DNA from: Acinetobacter sp. ANC 4470 | GTDB lineage: Bacteria > Pseudomonadota > Gammaproteobacteria > Pseudomonadales > Moraxellaceae | Assembly (NCBI RefSeq): GCF_002135335.1 | Contig: NZ_NEGC01000005.1 | Coordinates: forward strand, 124,001-188,000 | DNA length: 64,000 bases | Reading direction: 5' to 3' | In this document: positions 42,649-52,032 of the stretch, in pieces | How positions within the stretch are numbered: the stretch's first letter is position 1 | Layout of the letters: each line of letters opens with the position of its first letter | The notes under the pieces: generated by a model | Database searches by the model: none | Told to the model about the DNA's origin: nothing | What the model saw: only the letters and a program-made list of their open reading frames with translations | Made by a program: the position numbers and the translations under genes

Positions 42649-43893
42649 TTACATCTCAACCATTTCCACGCCATCAATACGCGCAACTGTCATTAAATCT
42701 TTATCACCACGACCTGAAACCGTCGCAATAATAATTTGATCCTTCGACATGGTTGGCGCAAGTTTAGTCACATATGCCATTGCATGTGAACTTTCAAGCG
42801 CAGGAATAATCCCTTCAATTTGCGTCAAATCACGGAAGCCTTGTAATGCTTCTTGGTCATTAATCGGCACATATTCAACACGGTGCATGTCTTTTAAGAA
42901 ACTGTGTTCAGGACCGACACCCGGATAATCTAGACCAGCAGAAATCGAATGCGTTTCAACAATCTGACCTTGATCATCTGACATTAAATAAGTACGGTTA
43001 CCGTGTAATACACCCACGTGACCTGCGTTCAATGGCGCAGAATGTTTACCTGTTTCAATGCCATAACCTGCCGCTTCAACACCATACATTTTCACATCTG
43101 AATCATTCAAGAATGGATAGAACAAGCCCATTGCATTTGAACCACCACCTACACATGCAACCAATGCATCAGGTAGACGACCCGCTTGTTCTTGAATTTG
43201 ACGACGTGCTTCACGGCCAATAATCGATTGAAAATCACGTACCAATTGTGGATATGGATGTGGCCCTGCAACTGTACCAATCACATAATAAGTTGAGTCT
43301 ACATTGGTGACCCAGTCACGCATCGCTTCGTTCATGGCATCTTTGAGTGTTTTAGAGCCACTTTCTACTGGAACAACTGTTGCACCAAGCAAACGCATAC
43401 GATAGACATTCATCGCTTGACGTTTTACGTCTTCTGCGCCCATAAACACAACACATTCAAGACCTAAACGTGCGGCAATCGTTGCGGTTGCTACACCATG
43501 CTGACCTGCGCCAGTTTCCGCAATAATTCGTTTTTTACCGGAAAGTTTGGCAAGAAGTGCCTGACCAATGGTGTTATTTATTTTGTGTGAACCTGTATGA
43601 TTCAGGTCTTCACGTTTTAAGTAAATTTGTGCACCACCTAATTCTTTTGACCATCGTTCAGCATGATAAAGTGGACTAGGACGACCGACATAGTAGGCTA
43701 AGTCACGGTCGAATTCAGCCAAAAACTGGGCATCATTTTTCATGCGGAAATAGAGTTTTTCTAAATCTTCTAAAGCCGCCATCAGCGTTTCTGACACAAA
43801 ACGCCCACCATGAATACCGAAATGCCCACGCTCATCGGGGAATTGGGTATAGTCAACGACCTGACTGTTCTGACTAACACTTTGCTGATCCAC
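42649..43893 (-). CDS. trpB: Tryptophan synthase beta subunit
   Basis: 414 residues from a GTG at 43893, chosen because AAGGAG lies six bases upstream; the ATG at 43920 would extend nine residues into trpF without a ribosome binding site. PLP-dependent synthesis of tryptophan from indole and serine. The Schiff-base lysine is in [18 protein letters not shown], the phosphate loop is [10 protein letters not shown], and [11 protein letters not shown] and [17 protein letters not shown] are further signatures. Overlaps trpF by 20 bases. Confidence 0.95.
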   Translation of the reverse strand: MDQQSVSQNSQVVDYTQFPDERGHFGIHGGRFVSETLMAALEDLEKLYFRMKNDAQFLAEFDRDLAYYVGRPSPLYHAERWSKELGGAQIYLKREDLNHTGSHKINNTIGQALLAKLSGKKRIIAETGAGQHGVATATIAARLGLECVVFMGAEDVKRQAMNVYRMRLLGATVVPVESGSKTLKDAMNEAMRDWVTNVDSTYYVIGTVAGPHPYPQLVRDFQSIIGREARRQIQEQAGRLPDALVACVGGGSNAMGLFYPFLNDSDVKMYGVEAAGYGIETGKHSAPLNAGHVGVLHGNRTYLMSDDQGQIVETHSISAGLDYPGVGPEHSFLKDMHRVEYVPINDQEALQGFRDLTQIEGIIPALESSHAMAYVTKLAPTMSKDQIIIATVSGRGDKDLMTVARIDGVEMVEM

Positions 43894-44518
43894 GTTGGAC
43901 TCCTTGCATAAATCGTTCAATGAGTTGTTGGTCTTTGATACCTTTTGCGGACTCTACGCCTCCGCTGACATCGACTGCGTAAGCCCCAGTCGTCTTGATA
44001 GCGTCTTCAATATTTTCAGGCTTTAAGCCGCCTGCCAAAATTAAAGGAATATTCAGTTTTGGGAACTGTGCCCAATCGAATTGGTGCCCTGTTCCGCCTT
44101 TAAGCTCAGGATGCCAAGCATCCAACAATACTGCGCTCGCACCGACGTGTTGATAGCTTTTTATCACTTCTACAATATCTAAATCAGGTTTAACCTGAAT
44201 GGCTTTATACCAGCGACGACCTATTTGTTGCGCAATCACCTGACATTGTTCAGGTGTTTCATCACCATGAAATTGAATCATGTCTAATGGTACTTGTTGC
44301 AAGACCTGTGCAATTTCGTCACCTGTTGCATTGACAAATAAGCCAACCGTTTGCACATAAGCAGGTACGTATTTTACAAGCTCTTTTGCTTGTTCAATTG
44401 TGACACTGCGTGGGCTCGGTGGATAGAAGACAAATCCAATGGCATCTGCACCTGCCTGTACAACAGATTGAATATCTTGAATTCGTGTAATTCCGCAAAT
44501 TTTGGCGCGCGTTCGCAT
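43874..44518 (-). CDS. trpF: Phosphoribosylanthranilate isomerase
   Basis: 214 residues. TIM-barrel isomerase of the tryptophan pathway. Catalytic Cys8 in [14 protein letters not shown], conserved [24 protein letters not shown], the catalytic aspartate in [19 protein letters not shown] and [15 protein letters not shown]. First gene of the trpF-trpB pair; the trp genes of this genome are dispersed, and trpA is in another unit of the window. Confidence 0.95.
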   Translation of the reverse strand: MRTRAKICGITRIQDIQSVVQAGADAIGFVFYPPSPRSVTIEQAKELVKYVPAYVQTVGLFVNATGDEIAQVLQQVPLDMIQFHGDETPEQCQVIAQQIGRRWYKAIQVKPDLDIVEVIKSYQHVGASAVLLDAWHPELKGGTGHQFDWAQFPKLNIPLILAGGLKPENIEDAIKTTGAYAVDVSGGVESAKGIKDQQLIERFMQGVQRGSAKC

Positions 44519-44686
44519 ACAGTCTTGGCTCTGGTTTTAGCTCTATTTAAGCCCAATTTATAAGCTGTATATAAATCTTGGGCGAATCATTGTAATGCAA
44601 TTTTAAAAGCTTGAGTAAAGTTCATCCCGAATATTATTTACATACATTGTGTAATTCACATACAAACTTTATACTTCGCGCAAAAT

Positions 44687-44876
44687 GCAACAAGTCTAAG
44701 CATTCGCTTTAGGGAAGTTGGTAAAAATCCAACACTGCCCCCGCAACGGTAAAAATGAAAAGCATATCAATGTAATCTTTTTAAGATTGACACCACTGCA
44801 CTAAAAGTGTGGGAAGGTGGATATGCAAATATCAACGATTTGATATTACATTTAAGTCCGGAAACCTGCTTGTTGC
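44687..44876 (+). promoter_or_regulatory. Cobalamin riboswitch
   Basis: GCAACAAG (44687-44694) pairs with CTTGTTGC (44869-44876) as P1. The core shows GGGAAGTTGGTAAAAATCC, the conserved CTGCCCCCGCAACGGTAA segment and, before the P1 3' arm, the B12 box AAGTCCGGAAACCTGC. It lies directly upstream of a TonB receptor with a BtuB-like sequence; when adenosylcobalamin binds, such leaders block expression. Confidence 0.93.
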
Positions 44877-44890
44877 TCCTTTAACTCAAT

Positions 44891-44909
44891 CATTCACGGG
44901 GGGTGAATG
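44891..44909 (+). promoter_or_regulatory. Expression-platform hairpin before the btuB ribosome binding site
   Basis: CATTCAC/GTGAATG with a GGGGG loop, ending four bases before the GGAG site (44913-44916) of the receptor gene. The G5 loop can pair with CCCCC (44738-44742) in the riboswitch core, the arrangement expected of an L5-L13 kissing loop. Confidence 0.6.
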
Positions 44910-44924
44910 TATGGAGCGTAAAAC

Positions 44925-46778
44925 ATGTCTACTCTTTTTCAACCTACTGCGCTTGTAGGCGCTATTGCTATTGCAATGGGTTTCTCCGTATCTGCACAAG
45001 CAAATACAAATTCCTCTGTTAATACATCTTTAGAAACTTTGGTGGTTACTGCCTCTCGTTCTGAAGAAAAAATTGAAAATATTCCAGCACGAATTAATAT
45101 TATTGAGCCTAAAATTCTGGAGCAATCTCCAATTGCATCTTTACCACAACTGCTACAAACAGATGCCTCTATTAATATGGTGCAAAGCGGTGGTTATGGA
45201 CAAATAGCATCCATCTTCTTACGTGGTACGAACTCTAACCACACCTTACTTTTAAGAGATGGTGTTCGTCTCAATTCAAATACCTCTGGTACTGCATCTT
45301 TGCCTTTTATTGATACCACTGATATTAAACAGATTGAGGTACTAAAGGGCCCTGCTTCTGTTTTATATGGTACAGATGCAATTGGTGGTGTAGTACAACT
45401 TATTTCAAAAACACCTGAAAAAACATCTGCATTTGTTACAGGTGAAATTGGTGAAAATAACACTTATAAATCTGTTATTGGTGCTGATTTAGCCGAAAAT
45501 GGTTTCTATGCCCAAATTCGTGGTCAACGTTTAGAAACTGATGGTACCGCTGTAACTGATGCAAAAAATAATAAAAAAGCGAGCTTTGATCAAAAAGGCT
45601 ATAGTGCAAAAGTAGGTGTTGAAAAAGAAAGCTTCGCAGCATCTGTTGATTACAGTGAAAATGAAGGCTATAGCGATTACGATAACTATGGCAACTTAGT
45701 TTCTCAAGATTTCAACAATGAGATAATCAACTTAAAAGGTCGTTTAAATATTTTAGACAACATTGCAGTACATGCTCGTCTTTCTCAATATAAAGATAAT
45801 ATCGACCAAAACAAATCATCAGATTATGTTCACAGCACCACTCAAGAAGCAGAGCTTTATACAAAATGGAAATTTACACCTACACAAAATATTTTAGTAG
45901 GTTCAACATTCAAAGATATCAAAGGTGATGTTTATTCTAAGAATCTTTGGGGCGGACAAGATGTTAAATACAATGATTCTGTAGATACGATTGGCTATTT
46001 TGCTCAGCATCAATATCAAAACAACGGCTTAGAAACACAAGTTGGTGTTCGCGTTGAAGATAATGAGAAGTTTGGTACGCATACTGTAGGTCAAGGGGCT
46101 ATTCGCTATCAGATTTTACCGCTTACTAGTATATATGCCAATGTAGGTTCAGCATTCCGTGCACCAACCACCAATGATCTATATGCAATATCTTGGGGTG
46201 CAAACCCTGATCTAAAACCAGAAGAAAGCTTCTCTTATGAAGTTGGTGTGGATCAAAAATTAAACTACAATATCAATTTAGGCTTATCTGTTTATCATAA
46301 TCAAGTGGATAACCTGATTAGTTCTAAAGCAGGAAAACTAGAAAATATCAAGAAAGCCACTTTTACAGGCGGTGAAGCATCATTCAAATGGCAGCAAGAT
46401 GAGCTGTTTTTAAGTACCACTTATGCTTATGTTCAAGCCAAAGATGATGAAACCAAGAAAGATTTAACTCGTCGCCCACGTCAAAGCCTAACACTTACAA
46501 CGGGTTGGGATGATGGTGAGTATGGTGTATCAGCTTCTGTTATCGCAAAATCGAATTCAAAAGATTTTGCAGATTACCCATCTACAACACCAACCACCAA
46601 TCCTGGCTATGTCACCACAAATGTAAATATGTACTGGCAACCAACTCCAATGATCAAATTATTCACAAATATTGAGAACATTGGCGATGTAAATTATAAA
46701 ACAGCTTACAACGGCAACGGTGTTTACTATGTCAACGGCGGTCGCCTTGCTTCTGCTGGGGTAACTTTCCGTTATTAA
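44925..46778 (+). CDS. btuB: TonB-dependent vitamin B12 receptor
   Basis: 617 residues. Signal peptide (cleavage after AQA at about residue 26), then a TonB box-like LETLVVTASR, plug domain (ISLPQLLQTDASINMV-like region, VLKGPASVLYGTDAIGGVVQLIS) and a 22-strand barrel ending GRLASAGVTFRY with a C-terminal aromatic residue. The cobalamin riboswitch upstream makes B12 or a corrinoid the likely ligand. A hairpin terminator follows before the adenosyltransferase gene. Confidence 0.92.
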   Translation: MSTLFQPTALVGAIAIAMGFSVSAQANTNSSVNTSLETLVVTASRSEEKIENIPARINIIEPKILEQSPIASLPQLLQTDASINMVQSGGYGQIASIFLRGTNSNHTLLLRDGVRLNSNTSGTASLPFIDTTDIKQIEVLKGPASVLYGTDAIGGVVQLISKTPEKTSAFVTGEIGENNTYKSVIGADLAENGFYAQIRGQRLETDGTAVTDAKNNKKASFDQKGYSAKVGVEKESFAASVDYSENEGYSDYDNYGNLVSQDFNNEIINLKGRLNILDNIAVHARLSQYKDNIDQNKSSDYVHSTTQEAELYTKWKFTPTQNILVGSTFKDIKGDVYSKNLWGGQDVKYNDSVDTIGYFAQHQYQNNGLETQVGVRVEDNEKFGTHTVGQGAIRYQILPLTSIYANVGSAFRAPTTNDLYAISWGANPDLKPEESFSYEVGVDQKLNYNINLGLSVYHNQVDNLISSKAGKLENIKKATFTGGEASFKWQQDELFLSTTYAYVQAKDDETKKDLTRRPRQSLTLTTGWDDGEYGVSASVIAKSNSKDFADYPSTTPTTNPGYVTTNVNMYWQPTPMIKLFTNIENIGDVNYKTAYNGNGVYYVNGGRLASAGVTFRY

Positions 46779-46823
46779 TTTAACCTAAAGCCTCAAAAAT
46801 ACATTTAAAACAGCGCAGTTTAT

Positions 46824-46856
46824 GGATAATGCTCTGACCGACATTATCCTTTTTTA
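46824..46856 (+). terminator. Terminator between btuB and the adenosyltransferase
   Basis: GGATAATG/CATTATCC stem with a ten-base loop followed by T6. Some read-through to the next gene is likely because only about 27 bases separate them. Confidence 0.8.
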
Positions 46857-46882
46857 TGACTTTAAAAATTCTAGGAAACACT

Positions 46883-47461
46883 ATGGGCCACCGTTTAAGT
46901 AAAATTTACACCCGTACAGGCGATTCAGGCACAACAGGACTTGGCGATGGTTCACGTGTCGCAAAAGATGATTTGCGTATTGTTGCTTTAGGTGATGTTG
47001 ATGAACTGAACTCATGTATTGGTATTTTACGTTCACAAATTACTGTCAGTTCAATTGAAGACAAAGCAGCTTGGGACAAATCTTTAAGCCTGATTCAACA
47101 CTGGTTATTTGACCTTGGTGGCGAAGTCTGCATTCCAAACTACAATATGGTCTTACCTGTTGCTGTTGAATTTTTAGAAAATGAAATTGACCGTATGAAT
47201 GAAGACTTACCCATGCTCAAAGACTTCATTTTACCTGCGGGCACTTTGGCGTGTAGCTATGCACATCAAGCCCGTTCAGTATGCCGCCGTGCAGAACGTA
47301 GCCTGATGACCGTACATAGCCGCGACCAAAATATTCAAGCCACTTCACTACAATTACTCAATCGTTTATCCGATTGGTTATTTGTTGCTTCACGTACTTT
47401 GCAACGTGCTGAAGGTGGTAGCGAAGTATTGTGGCAAAAAAATATTAATGAGACCATTTGA
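46883..47461 (+). CDS. Cob(I)alamin adenosyltransferase, PduO type
   Basis: 192 residues from the ATG at 46883, preceded by AGGAAA; the frame upstream is not conserved. Adds the adenosyl group of ATP to reduced corrinoid. N-terminal ATP loop KIYTRTGDSGTTGLGDGSRV, GDVDELNSCIGILRSQ, and late HQARSVCRRAERSL and LNRLSDWLFVASR are PduO/MMAB signatures. Together with the riboswitch and btuB it forms a B12 uptake-and-activation unit. Confidence 0.92.
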   Translation: MGHRLSKIYTRTGDSGTTGLGDGSRVAKDDLRIVALGDVDELNSCIGILRSQITVSSIEDKAAWDKSLSLIQHWLFDLGGEVCIPNYNMVLPVAVEFLENEIDRMNEDLPMLKDFILPAGTLACSYAHQARSVCRRAERSLMTVHSRDQNIQATSLQLLNRLSDWLFVASRTLQRAEGGSEVLWQKNINETI

Positions 47462-47619
47462 AATACTATTCATTAAATAACAGTATATTAAATAACCGCA
47501 GATCATCCCTCAAACATGTTCCGCGTAAATGCCATTCACAATTGTTCAAAGCATGAGGCGCATTGCACCGCAAGATTAAAATCTGAATGTTTCTGCGATA
47601 AATTAACACTCGTAAGAAT

Positions 47620-47700
47620 ATTCGACGAGTTTTGTGAATGGCGAAGTTTTACTTGCACTACTTGTAGCTCATTTAACGCTTTAAACTCTCCGACTCCGTC
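47620..47700 (+). repeat. Decayed intergenic repeat, family 2, copy 3
   Basis: ATTCGACGAGTTTTG at the start and CGACTCCGTC at the end, preceded by TTTCTGCGAT (about 47589) as in copy 1. The middle is more eroded. No gene seen in 47462-47720. Confidence 0.5.
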
Positions 47701-47735
47701 GTAATAATAAAAACGCTGCAATGGAAAAATCAGAT

Positions 47736-48455
47736 ATGAAAATTATTGGTCATCGTGGTGCGCGTGGTGAGGCCCCTGAAAATACGTTAGGAGGCTTTCA
47801 ATACATTCATGATTTAGGCATTCGAGCCGTCGAATTTGACGTTCGCCAACTTAAAGATAGCGAACTGGTAATCATGCACGATGACAATTTTATTCGTACT
47901 ACAGGTATTAATCAAAATTTGTATGACTGTTCCAGCTCTAAATTACAGCCCTATAATCAAGCATCTATTTGGCCAGATTGGAACAAATTTGAAGTCACGC
48001 CCACGCTGCAACAATGCTTAAAAATCATGCACGACTTTGAACACCTTGAAGTTGAGGTCAAAGCCGTCACAACAATGCAACAAGCTGAAAAACTAGTTTC
48101 GGAACTACAAAAGCAATTAAGTGGCTTTGAACACACTGCGGTGATCACCAGCTTTGACCTTAAAATCCATCAAGCCTTACAACAGCAACAATCCATCTTC
48201 AAACGAGGCTTACTGGTTGAAGATGACATTAAAGAATTGGCTATTGAACAGGCTTTAAGCTTAGGTTGTGGTCAAATTGGCTGGATGAATCAACTTGCAA
48301 CAGATGACATTATTCAAGCCACACAAAAAGCCCAACTCAACATTAGTGTGTGGACAGTCAATGATATTGAACGTGCAAAGTATCTTCAAAGTTTAGGTAT
48401 TGATGGCTTAATTACCGACTTTCCAAAAATGATGCTAGAACACTTATCCATATGA
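47736..48455 (+). CDS. Glycerophosphodiester phosphodiesterase
   Basis: About 239 residues from ATG 47736 (MKIIGHRGARGEAPENT); an ATG five codons upstream is also possible, but GGAAAA before the second fits better. Hydrolyses glycerophosphodiesters to glycerol-3-phosphate. Catalytic residues: HRGARGEAPENT, EFDVRQLKDSELVIMHDD and the later EVEVKAVTT (a metal glutamate). No signal peptide, so a cytosolic UgpQ-like role. Confidence 0.9.
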   Translation: MKIIGHRGARGEAPENTLGGFQYIHDLGIRAVEFDVRQLKDSELVIMHDDNFIRTTGINQNLYDCSSSKLQPYNQASIWPDWNKFEVTPTLQQCLKIMHDFEHLEVEVKAVTTMQQAEKLVSELQKQLSGFEHTAVITSFDLKIHQALQQQQSIFKRGLLVEDDIKELAIEQALSLGCGQIGWMNQLATDDIIQATQKAQLNISVWTVNDIERAKYLQSLGIDGLITDFPKMMLEHLSI

Positions 48456-48484
48456 CATCAACCAGATCGAGTGATGTCATTTTG
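48452..48484 (+). terminator. Terminator of the GDPD gene
   Basis: ATGACATCA/TGATGTCAT with an 11-base loop and TTTT; it starts at the last codons of the gene. Confidence 0.6.
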
Positions 48485-48831
48485 GGAAATGAATGCGCTT
48501 TATTTTATGCTGATAAATGCTGATGAAACGATCTCTTTCAATATACTCAACATTAAAAACAAATGAGATAATCCTAAACAGAACAAGCTCTTATTCTATG
48601 CTTTGAGTATCATTTTTTAAGTCCTATCGTCGATCTCTAAATAAGCCGTCTTAATCTTCGATAAAATCAATCAAATCTACTTATTATTCTGTTACTGTTT
48701 AGTACAATACAACTGTAGAATAATGCTAGTGCATATTTATTAGCTCATGCTAATATGAGAAAGTTTTAATCCATATAAATTGTATTGAATTAACAAATTC
48801 ATTTATACCTTACCTTTACAAGGTTCTAGGA
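48485..48831. other. Leader and promoter region of the desaturase gene
   Basis: AT-rich; no gene seen. It probably carries temperature- or fatty-acid-responsive control of the desaturase, but no operator is recognisable by eye. Confidence 0.35.
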
Positions 48832-48843
48832 GTGCTGTTGGAG

Positions 48844-50010
48844 ATGAATGCTCCCCTACCCAAAGCCCCAATTAACTGGATTGCAGTGTTTGCATTGGTC
48901 TTGCTACCAATTGTGGCTGTAATCGCTATCCCTTTATATGCTTATCATCATGATTTTAGTTTAGGCGCATGGATCAGCTTATTTGTACTACTTGGTTTAA
49001 GTAGTTTGGGGATTACTGCGGGTTATCACCGTTTATGGGCACATCGTGCCTATGAAGCGACCTTACCATTAAAAATCATTTTAATGCTTATGGGTACTTT
49101 TGCCGTGCAAAATAGTATTTTGTTCTGGGCGTCAGGTCATCGTACGCATCACCGTCATGTTGATGATATCGAACAAGATCCATATTCAATTAATAATGGC
49201 TTTTGGTATGCGCACATTGGATGGATGCTTCGTAACTATCCAGCAGCAGAATCAAATTATAAAAATGCACCCGATTTGTTAAATGACAAAGTAGTAATGT
49301 TCCAAGACAAATATTACATTCTTCTTGTAGTTGCCGTACATGCCGTGATTCTTACCACGGTTGGTTGGGCGGTTGGCGATATGTGGGGCGTATTATTGTT
49401 GGGTGGTTTGCTTCGCCTGATCTTAAGCCATCACGTTACCTTCTTCATTAACTCACTCTGCCACATGTGGGGCAAACGTCCTTATACCGACGAAAACACT
49501 GCACGTGACAACTTCTGGTTAGCCATTGCAACTTGGGGTGAGGGTTACCACAACTACCACCACATTTTCCAATATGACTACCGTAATGGTGTTAAATGGT
49601 GGCAATACGACCCAACGAAATGGCTAATTTGGTCATGTTCAAAATTAGGTTTAGCCAAAAATTTACGCCGTATTCCAAGCTTTAATATTAAAAAAGCAGA
49701 ATTGGCAATGCGCTTTAAATATGCTGAACAAGATTTGGCTGTGTATGGGCACAATCTCAATGAAGATATGGCGACTGCCAAACTCCGTATTGCACAGGAA
49801 TATGAAGCATTTACCCAAACATTAAATGACTGGGCAAAGCTGAAAGAACAAGAAATTCAAGCCAAGAAAGCATCTGTCGCTGAAAAAATTCAACAAATGG
49901 ATCACAAACTTAAAGTGGATTTCCAATTGGTTGAGCAGCGTCTTGCACACCACCGCAATACGTTAAAAATCCTCATGCGCAGTGTTAAAAAGAATCCTAT
50001 TTCTGGATAA
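48844..50010 (+). CDS. Membrane acyl-lipid/acyl-CoA fatty acid desaturase
   Basis: About 388 residues from ATG 48844 (MNAPLPKAPINW); a GTG four codons upstream is possible. Four membrane helices in two hairpins and three histidine boxes: HRLWAH, HRTHHRH and HNYHH, which hold the di-iron site. Introduces a double bond, probably delta-9, into C16/C18 acyl chains. The C-terminal 120 residues form a charged coiled coil (KLKEQEIQAKKASVAEKI), beyond the usual domain. A hairpin terminator follows. Confidence 0.9.
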   Translation: MNAPLPKAPINWIAVFALVLLPIVAVIAIPLYAYHHDFSLGAWISLFVLLGLSSLGITAGYHRLWAHRAYEATLPLKIILMLMGTFAVQNSILFWASGHRTHHRHVDDIEQDPYSINNGFWYAHIGWMLRNYPAAESNYKNAPDLLNDKVVMFQDKYYILLVVAVHAVILTTVGWAVGDMWGVLLLGGLLRLILSHHVTFFINSLCHMWGKRPYTDENTARDNFWLAIATWGEGYHNYHHIFQYDYRNGVKWWQYDPTKWLIWSCSKLGLAKNLRRIPSFNIKKAELAMRFKYAEQDLAVYGHNLNEDMATAKLRIAQEYEAFTQTLNDWAKLKEQEIQAKKASVAEKIQQMDHKLKVDFQLVEQRLAHHRNTLKILMRSVKKNPISG

Positions 50011-50024
50011 GATACTGTTACGAT

Positions 50025-50048
50025 AAGGCCCCTTCTTGGGGCTTTTCT
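50025..50048 (+). terminator. Terminator of the desaturase gene
   Basis: GCCCC/GGGGC hairpin with a short loop and T-rich tail. Confidence 0.7.
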
Positions 50049-50088
50049 TTTATCTAAGCCATTTAAAATCATATAAAGAAGGAAAAAA

Positions 50089-50449
50089 ATGAATTTAAAT
50101 AACATTCCATTTGGATTCACCAATTGGACAGAAATTAAAACTGAATGACATGCAAGTGAACATGGTCATGCCCTATGGCATACGCAGCAGTTTGACAATA
50201 TTCGGGTACGTATTGTGGAATATTCAGCAGGTTATTTAGCCTTGCACTGTAAATAAAGCAGCGCTTTATTTTTGTTCATGGTTCTTAAAAGAACATATCT
50301 TATTCTGTCTTGAAGGTGAATTACACACTGAACTTGAGGATGGTCGTAGCTTTACATTGACCTCTGGTATGAGTTATCAAGTTGCAGATCATGCCGAAGC
50401 TCACCGCTCCTCCACGGCTACAGGTACAAAACTCTTTATTGTGGATTAA
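50089..50449 (+). pseudogene. Broken DHCW-motif cupin gene
   Basis: Starts with MNLNNIPFGFTNWTEIKTE after an AAGAAGG site, then hits TGA at 50146. The same frame continues (LWHTQQFDNIRVRIVEYSAG) to GYLA, where a palindromic insert begins and shifts the frame; the tail ILFCLEGELHTELEDGR to KLFIVD is in another frame and stops at 50447-50449. An intact family member would have the D-H-W-C metal motif exactly where the insert is. Net insertion is 31 bases. So there is one nonsense mutation and one insertion. Confidence 0.8.
50241..50281. repeat. Degenerate copy of the 41-nt palindrome, inside the cupin gene
   Basis: Same total length (19+3+19) as the perfect element at 31866-31906. The inner nine base pairs AAATAAAGC/GCTTTATTT are intact; the outer parts have diverged (CTTGCACTGT against TTTGTTCATGG). 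Confidence 0.7.
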
Positions 50450-50513
50450 TCCTGTTTTAATCGTACATCTATATCAAGTATAGTGAATCCAACCCCACTC
50501 AGTATTTTCCACT

Positions 50514-51956
50514 ATGCAATTCAATCCCCGCTATCCTTTGCTCAATCCCAAGCTTTTTCATCAGCAAATGCCAGTTCCGCTAAAAGGGGCAAAAGCAGGA
50601 CATTTTAACCAAGCACTTGCCGATCAATTGCAATGGTCGGATGCAGACCAAGCGGCTTGGGTTGAAATCTGTAGTGGGCAGAAAACCTTTGCTGAATTTG
50701 AACCGCTTGCAATGGTCTATGCAGGACATCAATTTGGACAATGGGCAGGACAATTGGGTGATGGACGTGGCTTACTGATTGCCCAAATTTTAGATAAAAA
50801 CAATCAAACCATTGACCTACATTTAAAGGGTGCAGGCTCGACCCCTTACTCACGTATGGGTGATGGTCGTGCGGTATTACGTTCTGTTATTCGTGAATAT
50901 TTAGCAGGTCATGCACTGAATGCTTTAGGTATACCCTCGAGTAATGCGGTGGGTTTTACCTCTTCAACGCAAGGTGTACAACGGGAAAAATTAGAACTTG
51001 GCGCGATGATGCTTCGTACTTCAGATTGCCATATTCGTCTGGGTCATTTTGAATGGATTAATCAATATCGGCCTGAGCTATTAGTAGACTTTGTACAGAA
51101 ATGTATTGAATGGCATTATCCTGAATGCCTTGATGCGGAACAGCCTATTTTAGCATTTGCCACCAAAGTCATTCAGCGTACAGCCGTGATGATTGCAAAA
51201 TGGCAACTGGTCGGCTTCGCCCACGGCGTGATGAATACCGATAATTTAAATATCACAGGTTCCACACTAGACTTCGGTCCTTACGGTTTTATGGAGCGCT
51301 TCCGTCCAAATTGGATTAACAACCATTCAGACTACAATGCGCGTTATACCTATCAGCAACAACCAAGTATCGGGCACTGGAATTTATGGACATGGCTCAA
51401 CAACCTGATTCAGCTTGCCCCTGCGGAAAATAAAGAACAATTTAAAGAAGATTTGGCCCAATGTTTAGCGCATTTTGAAACAACATTTTTAGAACACTAC
51501 ACGCTTGGGCTATGCCAGAAAATGGGGCTACCAAGTGTCCATAAAGACAGTTTTGATTGCAGTATGGCTTTTCTTCGCATTCTGCAAGCAGAACAACTCG
51601 ATTATACAGACAGCTTTATCCGTCTACAAAACAAGAGTTACTCTGCCCTACGTGATGATTGCTTAGATACCCGTCAGTTCGATACTTTTCTGAGCCAATA
51701 TCAAAGCATTCGAGCAGACCAAGCAACCGATGCGCTAGATGCTGAAATGTTTAAAGTGAATCCACAATATACTTTACGCAATCACATGCTACAAAAAGCC
51801 ATTGAACTGGCGGAACGCAATGATTTCTCTGAAGTCGATCGCTTATTTAAGTTATTCAATACACCGTATACTAAACAAGAACATTTAGAACAGGCTTCGG
51901 ACTTAGCACCACTACCGAGTGATGTACCTGAAGTAATGGTCAGTTGTTCATCTTAA
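50514..51956 (+). CDS. selO: Protein adenylyltransferase SelO (YdiU family)
   Basis: 480 residues, normal length. A pseudokinase-fold enzyme that transfers AMP from ATP to Ser/Thr/Tyr, linked to redox stress. Signatures: AGHQFGQWAGQLGDGRG (glycine-rich loop), HLKGAGSTPYSRMGDGRAVLRS, SSNAVGFTSS, GFAHGVMNTDNLNI (catalytic loop) and TLDFGPYGFME (metal aspartate). The C-terminus ends SCSS, with Cys replacing the selenocysteine of animal homologs. Confidence 0.93.
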   Translation: MQFNPRYPLLNPKLFHQQMPVPLKGAKAGHFNQALADQLQWSDADQAAWVEICSGQKTFAEFEPLAMVYAGHQFGQWAGQLGDGRGLLIAQILDKNNQTIDLHLKGAGSTPYSRMGDGRAVLRSVIREYLAGHALNALGIPSSNAVGFTSSTQGVQREKLELGAMMLRTSDCHIRLGHFEWINQYRPELLVDFVQKCIEWHYPECLDAEQPILAFATKVIQRTAVMIAKWQLVGFAHGVMNTDNLNITGSTLDFGPYGFMERFRPNWINNHSDYNARYTYQQQPSIGHWNLWTWLNNLIQLAPAENKEQFKEDLAQCLAHFETTFLEHYTLGLCQKMGLPSVHKDSFDCSMAFLRILQAEQLDYTDSFIRLQNKSYSALRDDCLDTRQFDTFLSQYQSIRADQATDALDAEMFKVNPQYTLRNHMLQKAIELAERNDFSEVDRLFKLFNTPYTKQEHLEQASDLAPLPSDVPEVMVSCSS

Positions 51957-51969
51957 ATAAAATATAAAA

Positions 51970-52004
51970 TTGTGGATAAATTAAACTTTATCCACAAATC
52001 CTTT
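51970..52004 (+). terminator. Terminator of selO
   Basis: TTGTGGATAAA/TTTATCCACAA perfect stem followed by CCTTTT. Confidence 0.75.
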
Positions 52005-52032
52005 TCATTATTGAACTTTATGTTCAGATTAT

